A DNA stretch of 64,000 nt from Candidatus Brocadiaceae bacterium S225. GTDB lineage: Bacteria; Planctomycetota; Brocadiia; Brocadiales; Scalinduaceae. The position numbers and the translations under genes are program-made. The DNA lies in contig SMSL01000005.1 of assembly GCA_007859995.1 (NCBI GenBank), forward strand, positions 157,378-221,377, given 5' to 3'. Of this stretch, positions 36,691 to 46,057 are shown piece after piece. Each line of letters opens with the position of its first letter. The stretch's first letter is position 1. The notes beneath the pieces are model-generated. The model was not told the DNA's origin and made no database searches. It was given only the letters and a program-made list of their open reading frames with translations.

Positions 36691-36790
36691 TACTCACCTT
36701 TAACATTAATTTTTTTTGCTTTTGATTCTTCCTTCTTCGGTAGAGTAATCTCAAGTAGTCCGTTTTTACCCTCAGCCTTATCTACCTCCT
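36691..36790 (-). pseudogene. Hsp20 C-terminal remnant
   Basis: The frame ending at TAA 36691 reads EVDKAEGKNGLLEITLPKK and then EESKAKKINVKGE. This is the last beta strands and IxV anchor of a small heat-shock protein. Nothing of the first 100 residues remains upstream. It lies directly upstream of the intact Hsp20 pair. Confidence 0.75.
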
Positions 36791-36871
36791 TTTGAAAAAT
36801 GAAAACTTAAAATATTTAACGTCATAATCTTTTAATTGAAACTGTATTGGGACAATCATTGGTACATTTGC

Positions 36872-37924
36872 TTACAATGATCCCGGTATCGCACCAGACC
36901 TGTGTTGTTCTATCTGTTTGAAGGTTATGCCCTCCGGCAGGCGAGTGCGCATATCAATTATGACCGGTGCAAGCTGCTTTATCGTTATGTTTTTCACTTC
37001 CCGCAGATCGGCTCCGCGCAAATCCACGCCGTGTAAGTCAACCCCTGAAAGATTTGCTCCGGACAAGTTCGACGACGACAAGTCTGCCTTCTGTAAGTCT
37101 GCCCCTGACAGGTTCGCATCTTGCAGGTTTGCACCTGTCAAATTAGCCCCTTGTAGATTTGCCTGCATCAAATTTGCTCCCTGCAGGCTTGCGTTCTTCA
37201 AATTTGCCTTTTGTAAATCCGCATCCAACAGGTTTGTATCACGCAGGTTTGATGCAGATAAATTTGTATGCGATAAATTTGCCCCTGTCAGGTCAGCCCT
37301 TTGAAAGGATGACCACGGCATTTCCACTCCTTCAAAATCTCCCCATCGCAATATCATTCCCTGCGCTTCTGCCCCTTCCAGCATTTTAACGCCCAAAGCG
37401 CTCTTCAGGCTATCCTTGTTGTATTTGGGTATATCCCCGAACGTTATACCTTCCGGAAATTTTGTCTCTTTATCATAGACGGTTGCAGCAATCTGTCTGA
37501 TAGAAAGATTCTGAACGCCGGTCAGATCTGCTCCCCGCAAATCCGCATCTTCCAGGTTTGCCCCGGAAAGATCTGCCCCGCGCAAATCGGCTCCTTGCAG
37601 GTTTGTTTTTCGAAGGTTAATCCCCTTCAGATTTGCTCCCTGAAGGTTCGCTTGTGCCAGGTCTGTCTCCTGCAGATAGAGCCATCGCAAGTCGTTCCCT
37701 GACAAGTCTGCCCCTCTTAACGATTTAACACCCAACCTTCTCTTCAACTTCTCTTCATCGTACCCAATTTCGTTTTCTTGCAGTGCAACTATCTGCCCTT
37801 TCACAGGAGCGTTTCTATGTGAAACAGCCTCGTCTGCATCTGCAACGGACAACGCGTAAACCACACACACCCCAACCCCGAAACCGACAATAAATGAACT
37901 CTTTTTTGAATCGTTTTTTTTCAT
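36872..37924 (-). CDS. Pentapeptide-repeat protein, membrane-anchored, internally duplicated
   Basis: From ATG 37924 (ggagag ribosome site 8 bases upstream) the protein has a short basic start, one hydrophobic anchor (FIVGFGVGVCVVYAL) and then two copies of a module. Each begins LGVK.L.GA, runs through A(D/N)LxG pentapeptides and ends with the motif I..QLA....D..T..PEGITF. Copy 1 covers about residues 60-190, copy 2 about 190-350. Pentapeptide proteins form a right-handed beta-helix; roles include DNA mimicry and scaffold functions. No binding partner is evident. The frame also opens 17 codons earlier (37975) without a ribosome site. Confidence 0.85.
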   Translation of the reverse strand: MKKNDSKKSSFIVGFGVGVCVVYALSVADADEAVSHRNAPVKGQIVALQENEIGYDEEKLKRRLGVKSLRGADLSGNDLRWLYLQETDLAQANLQGANLKGINLRKTNLQGADLRGADLSGANLEDADLRGADLTGVQNLSIRQIAATVYDKETKFPEGITFGDIPKYNKDSLKSALGVKMLEGAEAQGMILRWGDFEGVEMPWSSFQRADLTGANLSHTNLSASNLRDTNLLDADLQKANLKNASLQGANLMQANLQGANLTGANLQDANLSGADLQKADLSSSNLSGANLSGVDLHGVDLRGADLREVKNITIKQLAPVIIDMRTRLPEGITFKQIEQHRSGAIPGSL

Positions 37925-38390
37925 TTTCAGCACTCTCCATACCGTTAATAACCCATAGACACGGATATCCATCACAAAATTCTATAGATATCGATTGCAC
38001 AAGTAAATTTTGCGACTAGACTATCCTCTGCTAACCAATTTTCTCCGTATGACTATGTTTATTATCATCTATTACACACACCGAATGCAACATTTATATT
38101 TCACCGCTTCAGCCAATAGGTGCAAATCTCAAGAGCTGACAAACAGGGTTCGCTGCAGTAAAAGGCGACCCCCACCAACCTCAATAGAAAAGGAGGAATG
38201 CCAGTCGTCTTCTGTATGTAACCGAGAAAGGAGGGTATCATATTTCGGTATTATGTAAAGAGGGATTTCCCGGGATAAAGTCTACTTCAAACTCTTTACT
38301 CGTTCTTCGCTCTTTAATCCCTTATTTCTGCCGGTGATGTTTTGTTGATAAATCCGGTAAGAGGCTTTGTTAAAAGGGGCAGGCGGTCTA
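37925..38390. other. Intergenic region between convergent-strand neighbours, no gene seen
   Basis: Between the pentapeptide-repeat gene and the DUF4340 gene (both minus strand) I find no supported coding sequence, repeat or hairpin. It must hold the promoter of the pentapeptide gene. Confidence 0.4.
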
Positions 38391-39467
38391 CTACTTCTCC
38401 TCCGGTACCTCTTTTATTTCTTCTTCAAACAATTCGGAAAGTTGTTTCGTAAGGTTCTTTGCGTCATTCTCAGCAATCTCGTAGATCCGGTTTTTGTGCC
38501 TTGCTGACGTCTTTTGCACTTTTTCCTGGGCAAGGAGTTTTGCTTCTTTTTTCTTTAGCTCCTCTTCAGTCTCAATTATTCCCTGCTCCTTTGTGACAGG
38601 AGTCTTGTCTGTATAATCGGTATGGCATGTTATATAAGCTTTATCATCTTTTTGTGCAATCTTTATTGTATAAACCGTTGAGTCTTTCAGGTTGCAAATA
38701 TATTTTTTATCAAAAACCAACTCTGCCTCTGCAGCAGAACTTTTCTTCACATCTTCAAATTTTAAATTATTTAATGCGGCAAATACGTTCTTAGAATCAT
38801 TCGCCTTTAACTTCTTGCCAGGGGGGAGGTTTTCCAATATAACCCCTTTCCCATCATTTTCAGATTTAAGCGTATAGGTTTCATTTGATGAGGTGACCGT
38901 TACCGATTCAATGTTTTGGCGATCAACAGTAACAACGTTATTGTTAACGTAATTCATTACCTGATCCTTAATCCACGGCCGATCAAGAGTAACGTATACT
39001 TTGTTACCAGGGATCAACCTGACAAAGGTACCACTTCCCTGGCCCTTACCTTTACCGATAATAACACCGACCAGCAGCTCTGAATTCTGTTTAAAGAATT
39101 TTATTACACTGCCTGCTTTATCTTCTGTCACGCCAAGATCTTCGTGATTTGAAGGATTGTCGGTAAAAAGTTCTTCAACTTTTATGTCCATACATGTTGA
39201 GATAAGGTTATTTACCTCTGCTGATTCCGCAGGGTAGTTATCTTTGTTAACAACAACAAAGCGATTACCAGCACGTTTTAAAGTAACCTCTTTATCGCCT
39301 GTCCCCAGGCTTATAGAATTTATATTAGAAGGATCCAGTCCCTGGACAAGATAGGCTGATGTCTCAATTGAACTCCTGGTCCTGTTAGAAAAGGTAGCTT
39401 GAACTATTGCCCAAGCTACCATGCATATCGTTATAATGCCTAATATTATAAGTTTTTTATTACTCAT
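38391..39467 (-). CDS. DUF4340 domain protein, membrane-anchored
   Basis: One N-terminal anchor (LIILGIITICMVAWAIV), then an extracytoplasmic beta-rich domain with DUF4340 character: LVQGLDPSNINSISLGTGDKEVTLKRAGNRFVV, and GTFVRLIPGNKVYVTLD. The tail is Glu/Lys-rich coiled-coil-like. It is the last gene of an operon with the GldA-, GldF- and GldG-like genes, a grouping seen with ABC-2 systems of gliding or envelope-stress type. A role as accessory to the ABC exporter is inferred from position. Confidence 0.85.
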   Translation of the reverse strand: MSNKKLIILGIITICMVAWAIVQATFSNRTRSSIETSAYLVQGLDPSNINSISLGTGDKEVTLKRAGNRFVVVNKDNYPAESAEVNNLISTCMDIKVEELFTDNPSNHEDLGVTEDKAGSVIKFFKQNSELLVGVIIGKGKGQGSGTFVRLIPGNKVYVTLDRPWIKDQVMNYVNNNVVTVDRQNIESVTVTSSNETYTLKSENDGKGVILENLPPGKKLKANDSKNVFAALNNLKFEDVKKSSAAEAELVFDKKYICNLKDSTVYTIKIAQKDDKAYITCHTDYTDKTPVTKEQGIIETEEELKKKEAKLLAQEKVQKTSARHKNRIYEIAENDAKNLTKQLSELFEEEIKEVPEEK

Positions 39468-39514
39468 TAAGAATGTCTTTCAATCAAACTCTAAGTTGGT
39501 TTTGCCTGCCTGTT

Positions 39515-41515
39515 TTATGCGTCACTTGCATGACTGATATAATGTCTTTTTCTTATGGATCGGCGTATGCCTAAAACTATGGCAATTATGAGGATAATTG
39601 CCGGGGTCATCAACATATTGAAATTCCTGAGTCTATTACCAAGACTTTCAATCCTTTCCCGTCTCTTCATCTTAACATTACGTAGCTTGCGTTGGGCTTC
39701 ATGCAATTTAATTTCGAGGTCTTTTTTCTTCTGCAAAATAGAACTTCCTATAATTTCTTCATCACCTTCTTTTGCCGTTGAGATAATGGTGTTCAGTTCG
39801 TCCTGGAAACCTACTATTTCGGCATTAATTCTGGCTTCTTCATTGGCTGTTTCTCTTTCTGCCTGCTTTTCAATACTATCAACAACTATAAATGGCCTTC
39901 TCATATTGCCTCGTGACCTGATAGAGATCAAGTCACTGGAGCCTCTCAATTCATCGATTGTATTCAGCATTAAGGTTCCGTTATCTCCGATAGCCATGCT
40001 TCCAATGAAAGTCCTCTGATAAGCAACCATATCACTTATAAAATCAACGTCTGAGAAAATCGCAACTGTACAGTCTTCAGTCGCTTCTTTTATGCCTGTA
40101 ACTTTCTTTTTGGCAGTTTTATTTTCCTCGCTTGAACCTTCAGATCCTGATTTAGCTCCCTCTTCACTTGCCTCTATCTCTTCCTCAACCTCAATGCCAT
40201 CTGGGAAACTACTTTTAAACTTACCGGTAAGCAAATAGCCCATAGCTACCGGCTTTGTGCCATCTACAAACTTATTCATGAGTTGTGATGGGTTTAGCAT
40301 CATTAATTCATATGGACTGCTGGTTGTCCAGCTGTTGCCTCTCTCTGTTGTCACCAGAAGTGGTCTCCGATCGATCTTTGCATCATCATCTTTTTCTCCT
40401 GAATTATCGGTTTCATTCAGTACACCTGGAAATAGCATTCTGACCTGATTCAGTTCCGCGGTAATTACACTTTCAGGATTAAAGCATCGTGACGTCAAGC
40501 CAAGAAACCCTATTATCTTTTCCGGTCTCTGGTTTGCCATTATAGACGCCTTTAATGCAAGGTTACGATCTCCGGCAAAAGTCCTTTGAGGCATTTCTAC
40601 TCCCCAATTGCGCAAAAGGAGATTCAAGTCAGAACTCTGTGAAGGAGGTACTCCGCTCTGCATAGCCATTTGGTCCGGTTTTTCTGCGAAACAATGAGGG
40701 TCAACGCAAACCACTGCCCTTCCACCTTTAAGCACAAATTGATCAATTGCAAACAGGGTCTTTTCCGGCAAATCTTTTGGATGAATAACCAGTAAAATAT
40801 CAACATCCTTTATCTCGTCCGCATCAGCGGCAATTCTATTAACTTCGTATTGTTTGCGCAGATGTTCAATGACTGTCCAGGCAGGTTCAGGGCTCTGTCC
40901 CTGCATTTGCATCATTTGAGCCATATATCCACTTACGTTACTACCCATTACGGGCAGTGAACTTAAAACACCTATTTTTGTCTTCTGACGTGTTATTGCA
41001 GTATCTATTAAATAGCTTATGTCGTACTCAACAAAATTCTGCCTATCAGGAGAAAACAATGGAATCGTCTTTTCTACCCCAAATTGCGTCTGAACCACAA
41101 GTCCGAAAAAGAAACTCTCCTCATCTGTTATTGGAAATCTCTGTAAACCATATCTCAATGCCTGCACCTCTTCTTCTGAGAATGGCCGTGGATCTATTAT
41201 CTGCAAATCAATCATACCTTTTGCAGCAGAAACGTACTCTTCCAGCAGTGACTTAACAAACTGATAATAGTTATTAAAATACTGGATTTGATCAGACCCC
41301 TTCAGGGCGGCGGTCTTCGCGTAATAGAGTTTTACTCTGACTGGTTGATTTAGTTTGGATAATATACTCTTGGTACCATCTGAAAGCGTATAGAGATTCT
41401 GTTCCGTCACATCAACCTTAATTGGATTGCCTAGATTCTGGCAAATGCTTATAGCACTGAACATAATCACCAATACAAGAATAACTCCGATGATTACCCG
41501 CATCGTTCTGTTCAT
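39515..41515 (-). CDS. GldG-like ABC-system auxiliary protein
   Basis: N-terminal anchor (about residues 7-28), then the substrate-binding-like domain of the GldG/ABC_transp_aux family: VTEQNLYTLSDGTKSILSKLNQPVRVKLYYAK and VEYDISYLIDTAITRQKTKIGVLSSLP. A coiled coil (residues about 565-625) precedes a C-terminal membrane segment (MLMTPAIILIIAIVLGIRR). Length 666 fits. The start overlaps the permease stop by one base (41515), implying coupling. It probably couples an ABC-2 exporter to the envelope; the substrate is unknown and gliding is not proven. Confidence 0.88.
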   Translation of the reverse strand: MNRTMRVIIGVILVLVIMFSAISICQNLGNPIKVDVTEQNLYTLSDGTKSILSKLNQPVRVKLYYAKTAALKGSDQIQYFNNYYQFVKSLLEEYVSAAKGMIDLQIIDPRPFSEEEVQALRYGLQRFPITDEESFFFGLVVQTQFGVEKTIPLFSPDRQNFVEYDISYLIDTAITRQKTKIGVLSSLPVMGSNVSGYMAQMMQMQGQSPEPAWTVIEHLRKQYEVNRIAADADEIKDVDILLVIHPKDLPEKTLFAIDQFVLKGGRAVVCVDPHCFAEKPDQMAMQSGVPPSQSSDLNLLLRNWGVEMPQRTFAGDRNLALKASIMANQRPEKIIGFLGLTSRCFNPESVITAELNQVRMLFPGVLNETDNSGEKDDDAKIDRRPLLVTTERGNSWTTSSPYELMMLNPSQLMNKFVDGTKPVAMGYLLTGKFKSSFPDGIEVEEEIEASEEGAKSGSEGSSEENKTAKKKVTGIKEATEDCTVAIFSDVDFISDMVAYQRTFIGSMAIGDNGTLMLNTIDELRGSSDLISIRSRGNMRRPFIVVDSIEKQAERETANEEARINAEIVGFQDELNTIISTAKEGDEEIIGSSILQKKKDLEIKLHEAQRKLRNVKMKRRERIESLGNRLRNFNMLMTPAIILIIAIVLGIRRSIRKRHYISHASDA

Positions 41516-42246
41516 TAACTGGTTTTCCTTTCGTCTAACATAAAACTACATGCTGCAATCCATCCGATAATCAACAAAATGAAGTAAGAAATATCATTAA
41601 ACTCCAGAACTCCTTTCTGAATAGATTCAAAATGCGATTGAAGACTCATGCCTCCAATTGCGGAAACCAGGCCTGCGGGTAGAAATGTTGAAAGGTAGTT
41701 AAGGGTTGTCGGCATTCCTATGTATATGAGTATCGCACAGGCGACTACTGAAAGGACAAAGCTGATCACCTGATTCTTACTCACAGCTGAAAAGAAACAA
41801 CCGACAGCAAGAAAACCTCCAGCCATTAACACACTACCCAGGTATCCCATGATTATTAATCCTGCATCGGGATCGCCTAAAAAACTAACCGTGATTACCA
41901 TCGGGAAAGTCAAAGCCAGTGCAATCACGAGAAAAAGCCATGCGGCAAAGAACTTACCTAAAACCGCCTGGATTATCGTAATCGGCAGGGTAAGGAGCAG
42001 TTCGATAGATCCGATTCTCCGCTCATCAGACCACAGGCGCATAGATACCGCAGGAACCAGGAAGACAAACAGCAGAGGCATGTTCATAAAAAACACCTGC
42101 ATGTCTGCCTGCCTTATTTCAAAGAACCCCTGCTTAAAAGTCAGATATCCTGAGAAGAAAAGAAAAACAACAAGGAATACATATGCAACAGGTGTTGTAA
42201 AATAAGACCTTAATTCCCTTTTGAATACGGCGTAAAAGCTATGCAT
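41515..42246 (-). CDS. ABC-2-type transporter permease (GldF-like)
   Basis: Six hydrophobic segments in 243 residues, with RRIGSIELLLTLPITIIQAVLGKF between segments as in ABC-2 permeases of the Gld/CcmB type. The N-terminus (YAVFKRELRSYFTTPVAYVFLVVFLFFSGYLTF) is the characteristic start. It sits 20 bases after the ATPase gene and overlaps the GldG-like gene by one base, so it is the membrane part of this exporter. Confidence 0.9.
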   Translation of the reverse strand: MHSFYAVFKRELRSYFTTPVAYVFLVVFLFFSGYLTFKQGFFEIRQADMQVFFMNMPLLFVFLVPAVSMRLWSDERRIGSIELLLTLPITIIQAVLGKFFAAWLFLVIALALTFPMVITVSFLGDPDAGLIIMGYLGSVLMAGGFLAVGCFFSAVSKNQVISFVLSVVACAILIYIGMPTTLNYLSTFLPAGLVSAIGGMSLQSHFESIQKGVLEFNDISYFILLIIGWIAACSFMLDERKTS

Positions 42247-42266
42247 GTATTGGATTCCTATTCAAA

Positions 42267-42986
42267 TTAAACCACCTTCGTCCTGGTAATCTTACGAAAA
42301 ATTTCATCCAGACCACATTTATACTCTGCCTTCAACTTTTCAGGTGTAGAATCTACCTGTATCTTTCCTTTTGATATAATAATTGCCCTGGAGCAGACGG
42401 CATCTACCTCTTCAAGTATATGAGTAGATACGATAATACATTTATCTTTTGACATTTGGTTAATTAGCCCCCGAACCTCATGCTTTTGATTAGGATCGAG
42501 ACCGTCTGTAGGTTCATCGAGGATCAGTACGTCCGGATCATGAATCAGGGTCTGCGCTAATCCAACACGGCGTTTATATCCCTTTGAGAGGGTTTCGATT
42601 GTTTGATGATATACAGATTCGATTGAACACATTGGAACTATTCGATCTAACGCTTGTTTTCGGTTATTGCGTTTAATGCCCCTTGCATCACATACAAAGT
42701 TTAAGAAATCACCAACTGTCATTTCATTATATAACGGTACATTTTCAGCCAGATAACCTATCGATTTTCTTACTTCAACCGGATTCTCTAAAATGTCGTG
42801 CCCACAGACAGTAGCAGTACCACTGTCAGGCTTTAAAAAGCAGGCTAACATTTTCATTAACGTACTCTTACCTGCCCCATTAGGGCCAAGAAATCCCAGC
42901 ACTTCTCCCTTTCCGACATCAAAGGACACACCATCGATTGCAACTATCGAACCGAATTTCCGACATAGCTTATCTATACTTATCAT
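42267..42986 (-). CDS. ABC transporter ATP-binding protein (GldA-like)
   Basis: Complete ABC ATPase of 239 residues: Walker A GPNGAGKST (residues 35-43), Q-loop GYLAENVPLYNEMTVGDFL, signature-like LSKGYKRRVGLAQTL, Walker B VLILDEPTDGLDP and His-loop STHILEEV. It drives the permease and GldG-like protein downstream. It is the first gene of the four-gene operon (ATPase, permease, GldG-like, DUF4340). No regulatory site is visible beyond an AT-rich upstream region. Confidence 0.93.
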   Translation of the reverse strand: MISIDKLCRKFGSIVAIDGVSFDVGKGEVLGFLGPNGAGKSTLMKMLACFLKPDSGTATVCGHDILENPVEVRKSIGYLAENVPLYNEMTVGDFLNFVCDARGIKRNNRKQALDRIVPMCSIESVYHQTIETLSKGYKRRVGLAQTLIHDPDVLILDEPTDGLDPNQKHEVRGLINQMSKDKCIIVSTHILEEVDAVCSRAIIISKGKIQVDSTPEKLKAEYKCGLDEIFRKITRTKVV

Positions 42987-43158
42987 ATTTATTATCTATA
43001 TAATCTAAATATTACAGGTTTTTTATACACTATTTATCCCTTGCAGGTTCCCAAAAATCTAAAATTTTTTTATGGGCTATAAGTCTTTGTAATATGGCGG
43101 TTTTCAATCATATATAATATTTTACAAACCCACCTTAGCCACAGCAACCGTGTTAAAT

Positions 43159-43205
43159 AGCGATAGCAAGGGAAGCCTCGTTATTCAACTCCCCTTACTA
43201 TTGCT
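43159..43205. repeat. Hairpin with flanking direct repeats
   Basis: agcgatagcaaggg (43159-43172) pairs with cccttactattgct (43192-43205) at 12 of 14 positions. The sequence gtgttaaatag occurs on both sides (43150-43160 and 43209-43219), like direct repeats flanking a small inserted element. Confidence 0.5.
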
Positions 43206-43221
43206 CGGGTGTTAAATAGTA

Positions 43222-43419
43222 TTAGTATTCCTTCAATAATTCCCGTATATCCTGGCCTTTGTATTTGTGGGAATTACAACAGTCCAATCCAAACCTCTCG
43301 CGGTATGTATCAGAGTGACTGCAGTCCTGAACGATAAAGTCCTTAAGCCATAATTTCAAATGGTAGTCGAATCCATTCTTCGTTATTTCTTTTCCTGCAA
43401 CATTACAAGTTACTGCCAT
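43222..43419 (-). CDS. Small Cys-containing protein, unknown
   Basis: 65 residues starting at ATG 43419, with a perfect aaaggaggtg ribosome site. It contains four Cys (5, 33, 47, 48) and several His in CSHSDTYRERFGLDCCNSHKYKG, which could bind a metal. It has no membrane segment and no family I recognise. The strong ribosome site argues for a real gene. Confidence 0.6.
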   Translation of the reverse strand: MAVTCNVAGKEITKNGFDYHLKLWLKDFIVQDCSHSDTYRERFGLDCCNSHKYKGQDIRELLKEY

Positions 43420-43729
43420 CAGGTAATCACCTCCTTTCGTTAAATTGTAATAACTTTTTACTGGGGAGTATAAATATACCGTTAATTAGCCAGAATCTAA
43501 TACCATCCGGCATCTAAAATCTCAGTGGTTTTATACACATCCTTGTTTATTTTTGTTCCCAAACGACTCATATTAATTCCTGCTCTGCCAGCTACGCAAA
43601 GATTATTTGTACAAAGTTGACTCATAGCTTCTTAGAAAATCAACTGCATCGTCATGGACCAGTTCAAAACCTATTGAATATTTATGCCGGGATATTATAT
43701 ATTTTAAATTACTATTAATGCCTTGACAC

Positions 43730-44332
43730 TCATTTAACTTTAGGCAATTTAATAATAATCTTCTCATCGTCTTGTTCCATCTGTACCCTGTCCCCATCAA
43801 CGCCATAGGGAACAGGAAATGACCGATGAAATGTTGAGCTGTAAAACTTGCTGGAGTTTGTATTTTTACCCTTATCATCAGACCTTTTTTCTACGGTTCC
43901 AGAAATCTTTATCTGCCCATCTTCCACCTTTATATCGAGTTTTTTATTGGAAAGATCTTTGATAACAACATCATAGTAAACAAAATCCTCATCCTCTCTT
44001 GTTTGAATATCTCCAGGCTCTCCCCCGCCAAACCGTTTCTTAAACCAGGAACCAAAAATCCCACTGCCTGAATCATCATCGTACTGATTGAACTGCCTCA
44101 TCATGCTCTCCTGCATTCTCCTCATCTCCTCAAAAGGAGATTTACTAGACATGAAAAAGTCATCATCAAAGAAGGAATCAAATGTTTTATCCATGCTTCC
44201 TTCATGATTGGATAATTTGTTCTTTGTATTAATGTCATGTTTTCCATTGGTTCTATAGTTTTGTACCGCGAATATTACAGCAGCACCGAGGGCAAAACAT
44301 AATACACCGATAGTTATCTGATACTTTAACAT
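43730..44332 (-). CDS. Membrane-anchored Hsp20-like protein
   Basis: Start at ATG 44332 (aaagg 9 bases upstream) is preferred to 44341. A membrane anchor (ITIGVLCFALGAAVIFAVQ) is followed by an acidic linker with FDSFFDDDFF, a Met/Arg-rich EEMRRMQESMMRQF stretch, and then an alpha-crystallin-type domain (YYDVVIKDLSNKKLDIKVEDGQIKISGTVEK) ending IIIKLPK. This is a periplasm-facing holdase tethered to the inner membrane, a form known beside DegP/DegQ genes. It follows the DegP gene and a 42-residue membrane peptide on the same strand, so the set probably forms an envelope-proteostasis operon. Confidence 0.8.
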   Translation of the reverse strand: MLKYQITIGVLCFALGAAVIFAVQNYRTNGKHDINTKNKLSNHEGSMDKTFDSFFDDDFFMSSKSPFEEMRRMQESMMRQFNQYDDDSGSGIFGSWFKKRFGGGEPGDIQTREDEDFVYYDVVIKDLSNKKLDIKVEDGQIKISGTVEKRSDDKGKNTNSSKFYSSTFHRSFPVPYGVDGDRVQMEQDDEKIIIKLPKVK

Positions 44333-44401
44333 TACGAACATCCTTTCTTGATGAACATATTACTCACAAAAACTTCCTGGTGAATATTTACCAAAAGTTT
44401 A

Positions 44402-44530
44402 CTATGCTATGAATTCTTTTTTTGTTTTTCTTAGTATTAACCAGTAAGTTACTCCGAGTGCCATAATAACCGCAGCAGTACTGCCAATCATAGATGGAGT
44501 CAGTTCTTTAAAATCAAATACATTAGCCAA
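44402..44530 (-). CDS. 42-residue membrane peptide between degP and the anchored Hsp20
   Basis: A TTG start (44530) follows a gagggg ribosome-like site 5 bases upstream. The peptide has one membrane segment (IGSTAAVIMALGVTYWLIL) and a basic C-terminal end (RKTKKEF), giving an N-out or positive-inside orientation. It lies 39 bases after the DegP stop and 70 bases before the anchored Hsp20, in the same direction. The even spacing and clean frame suggest a real small gene, perhaps an accessory to DegP or the anchored chaperone. No homology is known to me. Confidence 0.45.
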   Translation of the reverse strand: MANVFDFKELTPSMIGSTAAVIMALGVTYWLILRKTKKEFIA

Positions 44531-44569
44531 TAAAGCCCCTCTATCGTGATAAAAAATAATAAGAAAGGT

Positions 44570-46057
44570 TTACCAACTTAACGCCACATATTGGCTTATA
44601 TTACCTCTCTTAAGAAGCAGCAGTACACTCCTGTCACCGCTACTCTTCTCGACAGCACGTTTAAACTCAGCAGCGTTCTTCACTGGCTTGCGATCCACCT
44701 GCACGATCACCGTTCCGGTATTAATGCCCGCCATTGCAGCGATTGAATCCGGTTTGACTTCCGTTATCACTACACCGTTACCTTCTTTGGCGTCAAATTG
44801 CTCAGCCAGCTCTGGCGTAAGCGTCTGTACCGTCAGACCAAGATTCTCCGCGCTTTGGGCCGGAGACGGTGCAATCAGTTTGTCCTCGGTGAGTTTGCCA
44901 ATAGTTACGTTAAGGGTTTTCTGCTTCCCGTCCCTCAGGATAGTTAGCTCTTCCCGGCTGCCTGGTCGCGTGAGCGCTACTTTGTTACGGAAAGTACCAA
45001 CATCTGTTACCGGTTCCCCACGATAGGCAACAATAACATCACCCTGCTTCAAGCCAGCCTTCTCTGCCGGAGAGTCATCTGTTACCTGTGAGATGAGTAT
45101 ACCCTTACCCTGATCTGCGCCGAACGACTTGGCAAGATCGGCGGTGAGCGGTTGAATCATGATGCCAAGGTAACCACGCGTCACCTCGCCGGTATCGATC
45201 AACTGGTTGGCAATATCCCTGGCAAGATTAATTGGAATTGCAAAGCCTACACCCATATACCCTCCACTGCGGCTGAATATGGCAGTATTAATACCCACAA
45301 CCTCACCATCCAGATTGACCAGTGGGCCACCGGAATTACCCGGATTGATAGCCGCGTCTGTCTGGATGAAATCTTCGTAGTCATTAATACCTATACTGGT
45401 ACGCCCCTTGGCGCTGACCACGCCAACGGTAAGGGTATGGTTCAGCCCAAATGGGTTTCCAATGGCAACAACCCACTCTCCGACTTCAAGTTCAGAAGAA
45501 TCTCCCAGTTTGACTGTTGGCTTGTTGCTGTTTTTGATTTCGATAACCGCAACATCTGACTGAGGATCACATCCGGTGATTTTAGCTTCATATTCAGAGC
45601 CATCCTGGAATTGAACCCTGATCTTGTCAGCATTCTCAACAACGTGGTTATTGGTAAGGATGTATGTCTTCTCGGATAAAAATCCGTCTTTTACTGAACA
45701 TACAAACCCGGAACCCTGTCCTATGGCACGATTTTCGTGACGCGGTTTATCGGAGCGCGGCTCCCGGGGAATGCCAGGGAATTTATCCCCAAAGAAACGC
45801 TTGAACAGATCATCCTCAAATGGCCACTCATTGCCAAAAGGCAACTGAAAGCCGGTAATCGCTCTACCGGAAGCTTTAGCCTCGACCTGTATAAAAACCA
45901 CCGAAGGCGATACCTCCCGCGCAACAGCGGCGAAAGCCTTACCGGTCTGGCGCAGGTTTTTTACACCGCTATCTTCTATAGCATGGGCAGGTAGCGCAAT
46001 AAAAATAGACAAAAACGACAATAACAAAAGCCGTAACATAGAATTTGTTTTCATCAC
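44570..46057 (-). CDS. DegP/HtrA-family periplasmic serine protease
   Basis: Signal peptide ends near LPAHAIED. The protease domain has the triad His138 (TNNHVV), Asp168 (QSDVAVIEI) and Ser242 (NPGNSGGPL), followed by two PDZ domains (about 285-370 and 390-490). It degrades or refolds misfolded exported proteins. Length 495 fits. ATG 46054, one codon in, sits 5 bases after aaggagg and may be the true start. The downstream gene is an anchored Hsp20. A second, deleted copy of its C-terminus lies at 52532. Confidence 0.95.
   Translation of the reverse strand: MMKTNSMLRLLLLSFLSIFIALPAHAIEDSGVKNLRQTGKAFAAVAREVSPSVVFIQVEAKASGRAITGFQLPFGNEWPFEDDLFKRFFGDKFPGIPREPRSDKPRHENRAIGQGSGFVCSVKDGFLSEKTYILTNNHVVENADKIRVQFQDGSEYEAKITGCDPQSDVAVIEIKNSNKPTVKLGDSSELEVGEWVVAIGNPFGLNHTLTVGVVSAKGRTSIGINDYEDFIQTDAAINPGNSGGPLVNLDGEVVGINTAIFSRSGGYMGVGFAIPINLARDIANQLIDTGEVTRGYLGIMIQPLTADLAKSFGADQGKGILISQVTDDSPAEKAGLKQGDVIVAYRGEPVTDVGTFRNKVALTRPGSREELTILRDGKQKTLNVTIGKLTEDKLIAPSPAQSAENLGLTVQTLTPELAEQFDAKEGNGVVITEVKPDSIAAMAGINTGTVIVQVDRKPVKNAAEFKRAVEKSSGDRSVLLLLKRGNISQYVALSW

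Noticed and set aside
38010..38258. Plus-strand 82-codon frame upstream of the pentapeptide gene
   Set aside because: Low-complexity, no family and no good start; region is better read as noncoding.
43603..43878. Alternative minus-strand frame inside the anchored Hsp20 end
   Set aside because: Shifted frame of a clear alpha-crystallin domain; the 43730-44332 frame has the family motifs.
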